This document shows positions 16,301-26,528 of a stretch of DNA of 64,000 nt, one piece after another. The stretch is from Hygrocybe punicea (Eukaryota > Basidiomycota > Agaricomycetes > Agaricales > Hygrophoraceae), in assembly GCA_963556145.1 (NCBI GenBank), contig OY744473.1, positions 2,790,001 to 2,854,000 on the forward strand, written 5' to 3'. Made by a program: the position numbers and the translations under genes. Within the stretch, counting starts at the first letter, position 1. Every line of letters starts with the position of its first letter. The notes beneath the pieces are model-generated. The model had not been told where the DNA came from and ran no database searches. It saw only the letters and a list, made by a program, of their open reading frames with translations.

Positions 16301-16540
16301 GAGGCGTCTAGATTGTAGCAGATATCGGCTGTCATTGGAAACAGAGACACAGTGCGCAGCGGTCGGTTTACAGAATGTCTTCAGCGTGTGCTGACTCCAG
16401 GACCTCCCAGAGCACGGTGGGCGATCTCAGCTACATGCGAACCACCGAGCTTGAGGAACAACAAATTTCACAGCATCTCCTCCTCAGTAAAGTTCTTAGG
16501 CTTGTACAACCCAAGCATCGCCCTGTCCACTAACTTCATC
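13368..16540 (-). pseudogene. P-like transposase family gene, 3' half (interrupted)
   Basis: Exons complement(13368..13933, 13982..16004, 16063..~16540), introns 48 and 58 nt, in frame. The protein follows a family I know as highly repeated in Agaricomycetes: LYKPKNFTEEEML, LKLGGSHVAEIAHRALG, VLMFDEITVECRPRWDD, HLASE, YGARPIMISGTCKHEN, SDGKTRRG, DDDITCDKDYKHVFKRLRN, LLNPADKQDV, KTKVDHPDARFW. It ends with a zinc-ribbon-like CPLC...H..NH tail. Motif order (Asp in FDE; GDDD...K.FKR.RN; N..DKQ) resembles P-element/THAP9-type transposases; that link is inference. Two in-frame TGA codons (16381-16383 and 16468-16470) sit where CGA (Arg) is expected. The N-terminal half is at 25512-26528, displaced by a 9-kb insertion. 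Non-functional. Confidence 0.75.
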
Positions 16541-16609
16541 CAGTAGACCCAGTCGTTTTGGTTAACCCGATCGCAGATATAGTTGCAAAAGGTAGGTACA
16601 CATAGCGCA

Positions 16610-18165
16610 GTTGCTTGCTGGGGGGGTAGGTTAACCCAAAAGACAGCTCTTGCTGGGGAAATGTGGTGTGGTAGGTTGACCCAGGTACAGATCTTGCTGG
16701 TCAAGGGCGCCTGGGTGGGTCAACCCGGTGTCAGCTCTGCCATGGGGTAGGTTAACCCAGGGCAGCTATTCCAGGATGGATGGGTTGACCCAGGTCCAGC
16801 TGTTCAAGCCATGTGGGTTTAGCTGGCTTCAGTTATTGCTGCAGCACTGGGTTGACCCTGGACCAGTTCTTGCTGCACACTGGGGTTGACCTGGACCCAG
16901 CTGTTGCTGCGGCATTGGGTTGACCAGGGCCCAGCACATGCTGGAGGGGGTGACTGGGGTCCAGCAATTGCTGGGTTGACCTGGCCCCAGCTCTTGCTGC
17001 AGGATTGGGTCAACCCAGGTCCAGCTCTTGTTGCAGCATCGGGTCAACCCAGGTCCAGCTCTTACTGCTGCACTGGGTGGACCCAGGGCCATCTTTTGCT
17101 GCAGCACTGGGTCAACCCAGGGCCAGCTATTGCTGGAGCATTGGGTTGACCTGGTCCCAGCTCTTGCTGCAGCACTGGGTTGACCCAGGTCCAGCACCTC
17201 CTGCAGGGCTTGGGTTGACCAGGGTCCAGCTATTGATGCAGCACTTGGTTGACCCAGGTCCAGCAATTACTGTGGCATTGGGTTGACCTGGTCCCAGCTC
17301 TTGCTGCAGCACTGGGTTGACCCGGGTCCAGCACCTCCTGCAGGGCTTGGGTTGACTGGGTCCAGCTATTGCTGCAGCATTTGGTTGACCCTGGCCCAGC
17401 ACTTGCTGCAGGGTAGGTTGACCTGGTCCCAGCTCTTGCTGCAGCACTGGGTTGACCCAGGTCCAGCACCTCCTGCAGGGCTTGGGTTGACCGGGTCCAG
17501 CTATTTCTGCAGCACTGGGTTGACCCTGGCCCAGCACTTGCTGCAGGGTAGGTTGACCAGGGTCCAGCTATTGCTGCAGCACTGGGTTGACCAGGGTCCA
17601 GCACTTGCTGCAGGGCTTGGGTTGACCGGGTCCAGCTATTTCTGCAGCACTGGGTTGACCCTGGCCCAGCACTTGCTGCAGGGTAGGTTGACCAGGGTCC
17701 AGCACTTGCTGCAGGGCTTGGGTTGACCCAGGTCCAGCACTTCCTGCAGGGCTTGGGTTGACCGGGTCCAGCTATTTCTGCAGCACTGGGTTGACCCTGG
17801 CCCAGCACTTGCTGCAGGGTAGGTTGACCAGGGTCCAGCTATTGCTGCAGCACTGGGTTGACCAGGGTCCAGCAATTACTGCAGCATTGGGTTGACCTGG
17901 TCCCAGCTCTTGCTGCAGCACTGGGTTGACCAGGGTCCAGCTATTGCTGCAGGGTAGGTTGACTGGGGTCCAGCCCGTTCTGTAGCGTTGGGTTGATCCT
18001 GGACCCACCCAATCGGCAGGATTGGGTTCACCATGGCCCGGCTATTGCTCCAGCACTGGGTTGCCATGCTCAGCTCTTGCTGCAGAATTGGGTTGACCCT
18101 GGCCTAGCTCTCGCTGCAGGATTGGGTTGACCAGGATCCAGCTCTTGCTGCCATGTGGGCTCATG
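16610..18165. repeat. 34-bp minisatellite, left arm
   Basis: About 45 degenerate copies of a unit of the form GGGTTGACCnGGnCCAGC followed by TnTTGCTGCAGCACT. Unit length is mostly 33-36 bp. Several variant units (CTCCTGCAGGGCTT, TTGCTGCAGGGTA) recur in higher-order blocks. All frames over it are by-products of the repeat. Confidence 0.95.
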
Positions 18166-18179
18166 TTGGTCCACAGGCT

Positions 18180-18610
18180 TGAGCCACACCCCAGTCTGCC
18201 TGCAATTATTTCATGTTCACAACATTGACAGAGCTCACACCAGCTCAAGCCAATATTTACTCAGAAACTGCCATATAAAGTCATCAAAAATTTTCAATCT
18301 GTACATGACACACAATGTACCACGTAATATAATTTGAATGCACTTATTAAAAGCACAGGGAATAGCAAAATTAAAACATTATTATTTTGACAATGCACAA
18401 TATCTTACTTTCACTATCCGCTATCAGCCGTTACAGGAGCTATTTATTCCCAATGACAATCTATGACAAAATCAGAACTTACCACACTTCAAATATTGTG
18501 CTTTTCTATTTAATATTGCTCAATTCTCCATTGGAATCAATATATATAACCTCACTATTACTTAAAATAGACACATAAATTTAATGATTATTTTATCCAA
18601 ATACATAATT
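18180..18610. repeat. AT-rich spacer of the left arm, mirrored at 23430-23870
   Basis: A non-repetitive AT-rich stretch that appears letter for letter, reverse-complemented, in the right arm as far as I compared (for example GACAATGCACAATATCTTAC at 18390 and its complement at 23635). No gene supported. Confidence 0.85.
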
Positions 18611-18639
18611 ATATAGTGAAGGGCAGAAGGCAGGTGAGA

Positions 18640-18860
18640 GGAAGATAGGGGAGTGGGAGAGGGAGGAAGGTGGGAGTAGGAGAGGGAGGAAGGTGGGAGT
18701 GGGAGAAGGGAGTGGGAGTGGGAGAAGGGGGAAGGTGGGAAGGCAGCAGGGACGGGAGGGAGACAGAGATGGAGAGGGAGAGGGAGAGGGAGAGGGAGAG
18801 GGAGAGGGAGAGGGAGAGGGAGAGGGAGAGGGAGCGGGAGAGGGAGAGGGAGGAGAGTGG
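18640..18860. repeat. GGGAGA / GGGAGGAAGGT purine microsatellite
   Basis: Purine-only units GAGGGAGGAAGGTGGGAGT, then about a dozen GGGAGA copies. The reverse-complement counterpart at 23225-23420 has fewer GGGAGA units, so copy number changed after the arms were made. Confidence 0.9.
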
Positions 18861-18879
18861 AATGTACATATGTTCCCGT

Positions 18880-19260
18880 TGTCCTCGTCGTCTTCGTCTA
18901 CGTCTCCGCCGTCCTCGTCCCGTCGTCCTCGTCTGCATCTCCGCCGTCCTCGTCCCCGTCGTCCCCATCGCTGTCGTTCCCGTTCCCGTCGTTCCCGTCG
19001 TCCTCGTCATCGTCCTCGTTGTCGTCGTCATCCGCGTCTCCGTCCCCGTCGTCGTCCTCGTCGCCACCTGGATGGTTGTCGTCGTCCCCCGGATGGTTGT
19101 CGTCGTCTCCGTCGTCCTGTCATCCCGTCGCTATCCTTCTCCGTCCCATTGTCCCGTCGCCGGCCGTCTGTGACCTCGTCGACTGTCCTCGTCGTTGCCG
19201 TCGTGGTTGTCTCGGCCGTCCGTCCTGGTCGTTGGCGCATCCTCGTACCCGGCCTCACGG
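18880..19260. repeat. CGTCCTCGTC-type low-complexity block
   Basis: A degenerate GTCGTCCTCGTC tract, the inner edge of the left arm. Its reverse complement (GACGACGGGGACGG type) makes up 22780-23200. It reads as Thr/Gly/Asp- or Arg-rich protein in several frames. Confidence 0.8.
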
Positions 19261-19306
19261 CCTCGTTTCCGCCATCCTCACGGTGGCCGTTTTCGTCGGC
19301 TTCCGT

Positions 19307-19465
19307 TGGAGAGGTACCAAGGTACCTCTCCAGGGGCTCACGCAGGACTCGAGAGGTAAGACGGGATGGATAGGATTATGATGGACTGACTACTACATCG
19401 GGAAGGCTACTAACTAGGTCAACCGTGGGAGCCTGGTCACGTGACTGGCAGGTCCCACTACTCCA
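19307..19465. repeat. 5' LTR
   Basis: A 159-bp direct repeat, copy 1. It contains a near-palindrome GGTACCAAGGTACC close to its start, and CACGTGAC near its end. Confidence 0.85.
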
Positions 19466-20093
19466 AGTGCCCCTTTTCCTCATGGCGACGCCCTCGTCGC
19501 CAACTGCTACAGAAAAGAACACAAAACAAACAAAACTGACCAAAAAACTCTCAAGCCACAACTCCCAGTCCCTCAGAATGCCTCGAATCAAGGCCGGGGC
19601 CTTATATCGTGAAGCGGGAAGTCGTCCTCGCGCAGGGGGCGGTAGATGACCAGACTATACAAGACTCTCCTCAAACTCAATACTCTTTGAATGCCTCCCT
19701 CGCAAGGGTTCGGGCTCACAACACAAGGCCAAAGATCCCTTGAATCGTCCTAGCAAGTACTTAGCGCAGTGTGAAGGTTCAGGTGGTCCAAAATATAACT
19801 GTATTGGTGGAGATCGGGTAAACGGGTGCGTGAACGTAGTGTAGTGACGGCTTGTAGGTAGACTGTGATTGACATCCAGTATGGGGGGAACGGGGGACGA
19901 GGCTATAATAAAAGCTATAATACTGATGGGGCATAGGGTTGTACTTAACAAGGCATAGTATCCCGACGCGAAGGGGGTTGGCGTATCACGCGAAGGGATC
20001 GGGTGGCTCGTCCAGGTCGAGAACGATGCCACAGGGAGCTGAACGAGGGTTCGTGGGGCCAGGTAGGGTGTTAGGAACTGGCCGGGGGGTGGT

Positions 20094-20940
20094 GACGTGG
20101 CGCGCGGCGCGGGTGTCTGAAAACGACGGCGGGGGCTCGTTTGGCGCAATGGAGATGAACGGGGGGTCCTGGCCGGTGGAACGAGGGCACGGGTGGTCGA
20201 ATGGGTCCGTGTGGTGCTGGGGTACACGAAAGAACGGGAGTCCAACGGGTGGGCGTGACGGATCCGTGGTGCGACCAAAAACGGCAGTGGGGGCTCGTTC
20301 GGGGCGTTAACGAGACGCAGGGTGTTCTGGGGGGTGGGCCGCGAGTTTGGTGAGTTGGTCTGGGCCGGTTGTGCTGGCAGAACGGGGCCGCGCGATGGTG
20401 ACGTGGCGCGTGGCTTGGGTGTCCGAGAACGACGGTGGGGGCTCGTCTGGGGCCAACGGGGGGTGGGGATGGGGATTCCGTGGGTTGCGTGTGGCTATGG
20501 GGGGTCTGGCGTCTGTGTGGGGCCTTGGATAGTGGAAACGCGGGGGTTGCCGCATGGTGACGTGGCACGCGTTGGGGGTGCCTGGGAACGACGGTGGGGG
20601 CTCGTTTGGTGTAACGTAGGGGTAACGTGGGTTCTGGCGAGTGGAACGAGGGCGCAGGGGGTTGGATGAATGCGGTTGGGGCCGGAATCCACGAAAGGAT
20701 GGGGTCGAAGGGTCGACATGGCGGGACGCGTTGTGTCCAAAATAGACGGCGACGGGGGTTCGTTTGGGTAGAACCGGGGTGTTGGGTCGTCGAGCGTGGA
20801 TGCGAGGTTTTGGATCAACACGCGTGGGTCTGGGGTGCACGAAAAACGGGGGGTCGAAGAATGGTGACGTGGCTGTACGCGGGTGGCCGTTGGGTGTCAA
20901 AAACGGACGTCGACGGTGTCTGTGGGACGACGTGGGGCAG
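20094..20940. repeat. degenerate ~155-bp tandem repeat inside the LTR element
   Basis: About six copies starting near 20094, 20253, 20401, 20561, 20715 and 20868. Most carry GTGACGTGGC..., GTGTC.GA, and AACGACGGTGGGGGCTCGT. The frames are open on both strands because of composition; no domain seen. Confidence 0.75.
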
Positions 20941-21290
20941 GGTGGGGCCGTAGAACGTCAGACATATCGTTGAGAGGTCGTTTTGGGTCTATCGAGGGTG
21001 TACAACGGGGTCGAAAAAAAGATTGACGTGTCCTGGGGCTGGGGCACTCAAAGAGGCTCGTGGCCGTGTCTTAGGGTCAACGAGGGTCGACGCGGGGCAC
21101 TGGTGGACCAAACATGAGCATCAGAGGTGACGCGAGAGCCTGTGGTATGAATGGTGAATGTCCGTTGCGCTGCAGCGGGTTGGTGAGGCCAAAAAAAGTC
21201 GTCTCTCCAGAAAAGGTGGAGAAAAAAAAAAAAAAGCTGAGAGACCAAAGAAAAGAGATCCGTGGGTCGATCGCACTCTCATCACCACGA

Positions 21291-21449
21291 TGGAGAGGTA
21301 CCGAGGTACCTCTCCGGGGGCTCACGCAGGACTCGAGAGGTAAGACGGGATGGATAGGATTATGATGGACTGACTACTACATCGGGAAGGCTACTAACTA
21401 GGTCAACCGTGGGAGCCTGGTCACGTGACTGGCAGGTCCCACTACTCCA
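21291..21449. repeat. 3' LTR
   Basis: A 159-bp direct repeat, copy 2. It is preceded by a purine-rich run (GAGACCAAAGAAAAGAGA, 21240-21257) that could act as a polypurine tract, though it is about 33 bp away from the LTR. Confidence 0.85.
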
Positions 21450-21797
21450 CCGTTCTGTTTGCTGGTGCGTTGTGTTCTGGTGATGGGTTTTTGGATTCGC
21501 CTGTGTTTGGCGTGGTGTAGCTGCAAAAGGTCAACAATTAGCAAAGAAGACAAAAATGTTCAAATCAGAAATTTACCTTGGGTGTTCCTCTGCACCCGTC
21601 TGACGCGTTGACTTGTTGAAATCAACGAGTCGAAGCTTTGAACTCGCGTGGGAAAGCCAACCGGCTGTTGCCGATTTCCCAAACGGGTTCGAGTTGCCAA
21701 ACATGGAAGTGTCGCTGACGCTTTTGAATCTTCTAGCATGCACAACAATGCATGCATACCCGAAGTGAGATGCTCAAAAGGTGTAAATATGGTATAT

Positions 21798-22305
21798 CTA
21801 CCCTCATACCAAAATTTGTATTTTATTCGGCCCTGCATCAAGAGCTATTCACAATTTATTCCATTCCTCTGCCAGAATTGGACCCTTAATGATCTAACTT
21901 TGTCTTAAAAATCTGAAATTAATCTAAGGAGTACTTTAATGAGTACTCATTGTGGTACACATAAGTGCCTGATTGTGGGTGGACCAGGACCTTTGTTTCA
22001 GCCAAGCAAATGCACAGAATTGTGCATTGTGGCTGACCCATCAACCGAGTCCGAACTTCAAGTTCAGCTTTACTTTGAACCTTTCATTTCTTGGCTACAA
22101 CAGATTCCGGGACCACCAAGTGCCAGGCACTGATCATCAATACAATAGATACTTTACATAGTAGTTTCCAAATTATTCTCATATTTTTCAGAGCAATATT
22201 GGTAATGTAGCACTTTAAGGGTCCGGAATTGGCAGGGAGGTATCAATGAATCATGGATATCTCTCTATGTATGCCATAATAAAATACAAAATTTGGGGAG
22301 GATGT
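21798..22305. mobile_element. degenerate foldback MITE
   Basis: About 100-bp imperfect inverted ends. AAAATTTGTATTTTATT near 21811 pairs with AATAAAATACAAAATTTGG near 22278. CCTCTGCCAGAATTGGACCC (21869) pairs with GGGTCCGGAATTGGCAGGG (22218). The inside is AT-rich. Target duplication not resolved. Confidence 0.55.
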
Positions 22306-22330
22306 AGTTAGAGGCTAATTCTATCTCTAC

Positions 22331-23200
22331 ATGGTCTTAAATGTGCTACACAGTCGTTGTGCTCCATGCAATTACACTGAGAAAAGTAAGATCTTGGTTA
22401 CATATAAGGCAACTCGCGCCCGTTTGGGCAGATTATCGGCAACCTCCGGCGTGGGTTCAAATCGTCGCGTACTCCACGATGCGTCCACGAGAACAGCAAC
22501 AGCAGCAAAATCAAGTAGAAGGTAAGTAGATTTCTCAAAATTTATTACTATTACTATGCTAGATAATATTATTGTTTTTATGAAGGACTTTCTCACTGCC
22601 GCGCCTGAAATTAACCGCAACAGGCATGCCCACGCCATGTCACGTCAACACCCAACTGAAGGGCCGAAACGGCGGATGGCAGGCAACGACGGGGACAGAG
22701 GCGACGAGGGCACAGACGGCCAGCCAGGGAAGACGACGGGGACGGAGACGGCCAGCGAAGAGACAACAGGACGACGGGAGCATCCAGGGAACGACGACGA
22801 CGACGACGGGGACGGAGACGGGGATGACGACAACGAGGACGAGAGGACGACGACGATGACGACGACGATGACGATGACGATGACGATGACAAGGAGGACG
22901 ATGGGAACGGGGACGACGGGAACGGGAACGACGGGGACGGGAACGACGGGGACGGCTAGCGAGGGGACGATAGGACGACGCAGACGACGACGACGATCTG
23001 GCGGACGACGAGGACTACGGGCGATGACAACGACAACGAGGACGATGACGACACCGAGAGGAACGACGGGAACGGGAACGACAGGGACTGGAACGGCGGA
23101 AACGTGGACGATGGGGACGGGGACGACTGGGACGGGAACGACGAGGACGAGGACGGCGGAGACGTAGACAAAGACGACGAGGACAACGGGAACGCAACCG
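22331..23200 (+). CDS. possible low-complexity gene of the foldback element
   Basis: An exon-like stretch (ATGCGTCCACGAGAACAGC at about 22480) ends at GAAGGTAAGTAG near 22520. A second open block begins HAMSRQHPTEGPKRRMAG near 22634 and continues as Asp/Gly/Thr repeats encoded by GACGGGGACGG units. No domain is recognised. It could be the only protein the element makes, or an accident of the microsatellite. Confidence 0.2.
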
Positions 23201-25504
23201 GTATGTACTTCCGACTCTCCTCCCTCTCCTCCTCCCTCTCCCTCTCCCTCTCCCTCTCCCTCTCCGTCTCCATCTCTGTCTCCCTCCCGTCCCTGCTGCC
23301 TTCCCACCTTCCCCCTTCTCCCACTCCCACTCCCTTCTCCCACTCCCACCTTCCTCCCTCTCCTACTCCCACCTTCCTCCCTCTCCCACTCCCCTATCTT
23401 CCTCTCACCTGCCTTCTGCCCTTCACTATATAATTATGTATTTGGATAAAATAATCATTAAATTTATGTGTCTATTTTAAGTAATAGTGAGGTTATATAT
23501 ATTGATTCCAATGGAGAATTGAGCAATATTAAATAGAAAAGCACAATATTTGAAGTGTGGTAAGTTCTGATTTTGTCATAGATTGTCATTGGGAATAAAT
23601 AGCTCCTGTAACGGCTGATAGCGGATAGTGAAAGTAAGATATTGTGCATTGTCAAAATAATAATGTTTTAATTTTGCTATTCCCTGTGCTTTTAATAAGT
23701 GCATTCAAATTATATTACGTGGTACATTGTGTGTCATGTACAGATTGAAAATTTTTGATGACTTTATATGGCAGTTTCTGAGTAAATATTGGCTTGAGCT
23801 GGTGTGAGCTCTGTCAATGTTGTGAACATGAAATAATTGCAGGCAGACTGGGGTGTGGCTCAAGCCTGTGGACCAACATGAGCCCACATGGCAGCAAGAG
23901 CTGGGACCAGGTCAACCCAATGCTGCAGTAATTGCTGGACCTGGGTCAACCAAGTGCTGCAGCAATAGCTGGACCCCAGTCAACCTACCCTGCAGCAAGT
24001 GCTGGGCCAGGGTCAACCTAGTGCAGCAGCAATAGCTGGACCCTGGTCAACCCAAGCCCTGCAGCAAGTGCTGGACCCTGGTCAACCCAGTGCTGCAGCA
24101 ATAGCTGGACCCTGGTCAACCTACCCTGCAGCAAGTGCTGGGCCAGGGTCAACCCAGTGCTGCAGAAATAGCTGGACCCGGTCAACCCAAGCCCTGCAGG
24201 AAGTGCTGGACCTGGGTCAACCCAGTGCTGCAGCAAGAGCTGGGACCAGGTCAACCTACCCTGCAGCAAGTGCTGGGCCAGGGTCAACCTAGTGCAGCAG
24301 CAATAGCTGGACCCTGGTCAACCCAAGCCCTGCAGCAAGTGCTGGACCCTGGTCAACCTACCCTGCAGCAAGTGCTGGGCCAGGGTCAACCCAGTGCTGC
24401 AGAAATAGCTGGACCCAGTCAACCCAAGCCCTGCAGCAAGTGCTGGACCCTGGTCAACCCAGTGCTGCAGCAATAGCTGGACCCTGGTCAACCTACCCTG
24501 CAGCAAGTGCTGGGCCAGGGTCAACCCAGTGCTGCAGAAATAGCTGGACCCGGTCAACCCAAGCCCTGCAGGAGGTGCTGGACCTGGGTCAACCCAGTGC
24601 TGCAGCAAGAGCTGGGACCAGGTCAACCTACCCTGCAGCCAGTGCTGGGCCAGGGTCAACCAAATGCTGCAGCAATAGCTGGACCCCGGTCAACCCAAGC
24701 CCTGCAGGAAGTGCTGGACCCGGGTCAACCCAGTGCTGCAGCAAGAGCTGGGACCAGGTCAACCCAATGCCACAGTAATTGCTGGACCTGGGTCAACCAA
24801 GTGCTGCATCAATAGCTGGACCCTGGTCAACCCAAGCCCTGCAGGAGGTGCTGGACCTGGGTCAACCCAGTGCTGCAGCAAGAGCTGGGACCAGGTCAAC
24901 CCAATGCTCCAGCAATAGCTGGCCCTGGGTTGACCCAGTGCTGCAGCAAAAGATGGCCCTGGGTCCACCCGGTGCAGCAGTAAGAGCTGGACCTGGGTTG
25001 ACCCGATGCTGCAACAAGAGCTGGACCTGGGTTGACCCAATCCTGCAGCAAGAGCTGGGGCCAGGTCAACCCAGCAATTGCTGGACCCCAGTCACCCCCT
25101 CCAGCATGTGCTGGGCCCTGGTCAACCCAATGCCGCAGCAACAGCTGGGTCCAGGTCAACCCCAGTGTGCAGCAAGAACTGGTCTAGGGTCAACCCAGTG
25201 CTGCAGCAATAACTGAAGCCAGGTAAACCCACATGGCTTGAACAGCTGGACCTGGGTCAACCCATCCATCCTGGAATAGCTGCCCTGGGTTAACCTACCC
25301 CATGGCAGAGCTGACACCGGGTTGACCCACCCAGGCGCCCTTGACCAGCAAGATCTGTACCTGGGTCAACCTACCACACCACATTTCCCCAGCAAGAGCT
25401 GTCTTTTGGGTTAACCTACCCCCCCAGCAAGCAACTGCGCTATGTGTACCTACCTTTTGCAACTATATCTGCGATCGGGTTAACCAAAACGACTGGGTCT
25501 ACTG
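23000..25504. repeat. right inverted arm of the foldback element
   Basis: Reverse complement of the left arm: GC-rich inner edge, GGGAGA tract, AT-rich spacer, 34-bp minisatellite (about 23880-25435), and terminal CGACTGGGTCTACTG. It differs from the left arm in the order and number of minisatellite variants. Confidence 0.85.
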
Positions 25505-25511
25505 CTTCATC

Positions 25512-26528
25512 ATCCCCTTTGCCAGCTCTATTTCTTAACCCTGCTCTCAGCAAAGCGTCGATCTGGTTGACTCCTCCATATGCGACTGCCATGAGTAACT
25601 TCTTCTGGTCGTCCAAGACACCCAGCTTCCCCTTCAATTTTCGAGCCGCATTCATCTTCCCCACTCTCATCAGGTCAAGGCTGTTGTTTTTCCACTCGAG
25701 GATCTTTCGGAGACCCGCTATCGGTTGGTACGCGTACGGTGCGTTTTCGTGGATTCCATTCTCCATGCGATCGAGGATACCTTCTAATGTTTGGTTCGAT
25801 TGTAATTTTTGACAGATGAAGCAGCACGGCTGACCACTATTAGTGGAACCACGACACCCAGTCGATTGCAAGTGCAGTCCCTTATTGTTGATATGGATAA
25901 TCCATGGAAGTGCGCTGCGTTCATGCAGTCCGAATGGATAGGCGGTATACGGGGACATTTGGGATGGAATTGGTATGTATATTCCGTGGCACACCTGCTT
26001 GAGATGGGCCGATGGCGTACTGACAAGTGATTGATTTGGTTTCACAGGAAGATCGTCAATGACATTGTGCTCCGCGGGGTGAATATCACCGGCAGCATCA
26101 ACATCGATGACATTGCGCTCCGAGTCGACAGGACAGGTTGCTCGGGCAGTGGCAGCATCATCACAGGTTTCTTGGACAGTGGTCGCATCTGTGATAGTAT
26201 GAGCATCCCCTAGTTCTCTGGACTCTATGGTGTTCATGTCTTCATCCAAAAGATCCAGCTCTACATCTTCAGGAATTAAGTTGGCTTGAACGAGAGGAGG
26301 GATGTGTGTTTGCAGAGGCTGTGGCACTGGACCCGCTATACAGCGGGTGAGACCGACATTGAAGAGCGTACATAGTCCTTTTGTTTGCTGGTTCCTCTTC
26401 ATGGTTTGATGACATTTGGACTTGCTAGTGTGTTGCCCCAGACTTGCCTGTCCACCAGTCCCCACCAATATCATCTCATGGCATTCTGGGCACTCGAGCT
26501 TGTCACCAGCTTGGAATTTTGGTGCTGC
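25512..26528 (-). pseudogene. P-like transposase family gene, 5' half
   Basis: This is the N-terminal half of the gene whose 3' half is at 13368-16540. An exon begins after TTTGTATT..TGACAG at 26528. It has a Cys/His motif (LECPECHEM...LGQHTSKSKC), an acidic linker, then HGIYIPIPSQMSPYTAYPFG, a second Cys cluster (GQPCCFICQKL), and the helical segment RKILEWKNNSLDLMRVGKMN. It ends KKLLMAVAYGGVNQIDALLRAG, right where the family continues into the LYKPKNFTEEE segment found on the other side of the insertion. Removing the insertion and one CTTCATC copy joins the two halves, though one base out of frame, so there was also an indel or a lost intron. Non-functional. Confidence 0.75.

Larger units (their letters stand above)
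19307..21449. mobile_element. short LTR retroelement (TRIM/LARD-like) with 159-bp LTRs
   Basis: LTRs 19307..19465 and 21291..21449 are the same length and differ at only a few positions. Each begins TGGAGAGGTACC and ends CACTACTCCA (TG...CA, with 5-bp inverted ends TGGAG/CTCCA). The element is flanked by CCGT at 19303-19306 and CCGT at 21450-21453, a 4-bp target duplication. The 1.8-kb interior has no gag, protease, RT, RNase H or integrase motif in any frame, only GC-rich degenerate repeats. It must use enzymes of another element. A solo LTR of the same family is at 44478-44635. Confidence 0.85.
16541..25504. mobile_element. 9-kb foldback DNA element with >2-kb inverted arms and 7-bp TSD
   Basis: Outer ends are CAGTAGACCCAGTCG and CGACTGGGTCTACTG. 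Direct flanks are CTTCATC at 16534-16540 and CTTCATC at 25505-25511, a 7-bp target duplication. Left and right arms (about 16541-19050 and 23000-25504) are inverted copies: both contain the same 34-bp minisatellite, the same AT-rich spacer (18180-18610 and 23430-23870) and the same GGGAGA/GACGGG low-complexity inner edge. The centre holds an LTR element and a MITE-like foldback. No transposase is seen inside. Long internally repetitive TIRs plus 7-bp TSD are known from Galileo/foldback elements of the P superfamily; assignment here is inference. Confidence 0.85.

Noticed and set aside
17005..17808. Long open frames within the 34-bp array (GPGSTQCCSKSW type)
   Set aside because: They occur in several frames on both strands, as expected for a stop-free tandem repeat.
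16610..18165. Regularly spaced short repeats resembling a CRISPR array
   Set aside because: The repeats are head-to-tail without unique spacers, and the organism is a eukaryote; it is a minisatellite.
18693..19373. Arg/Glu/Gly-rich open frames
   Set aside because: Produced by GGGAGA and CGTCCT microsatellites.
19655..20900. Long frames on both strands inside the LTR element
   Set aside because: GC-rich repeat with few stops; no RT, protease, integrase or gag motif.
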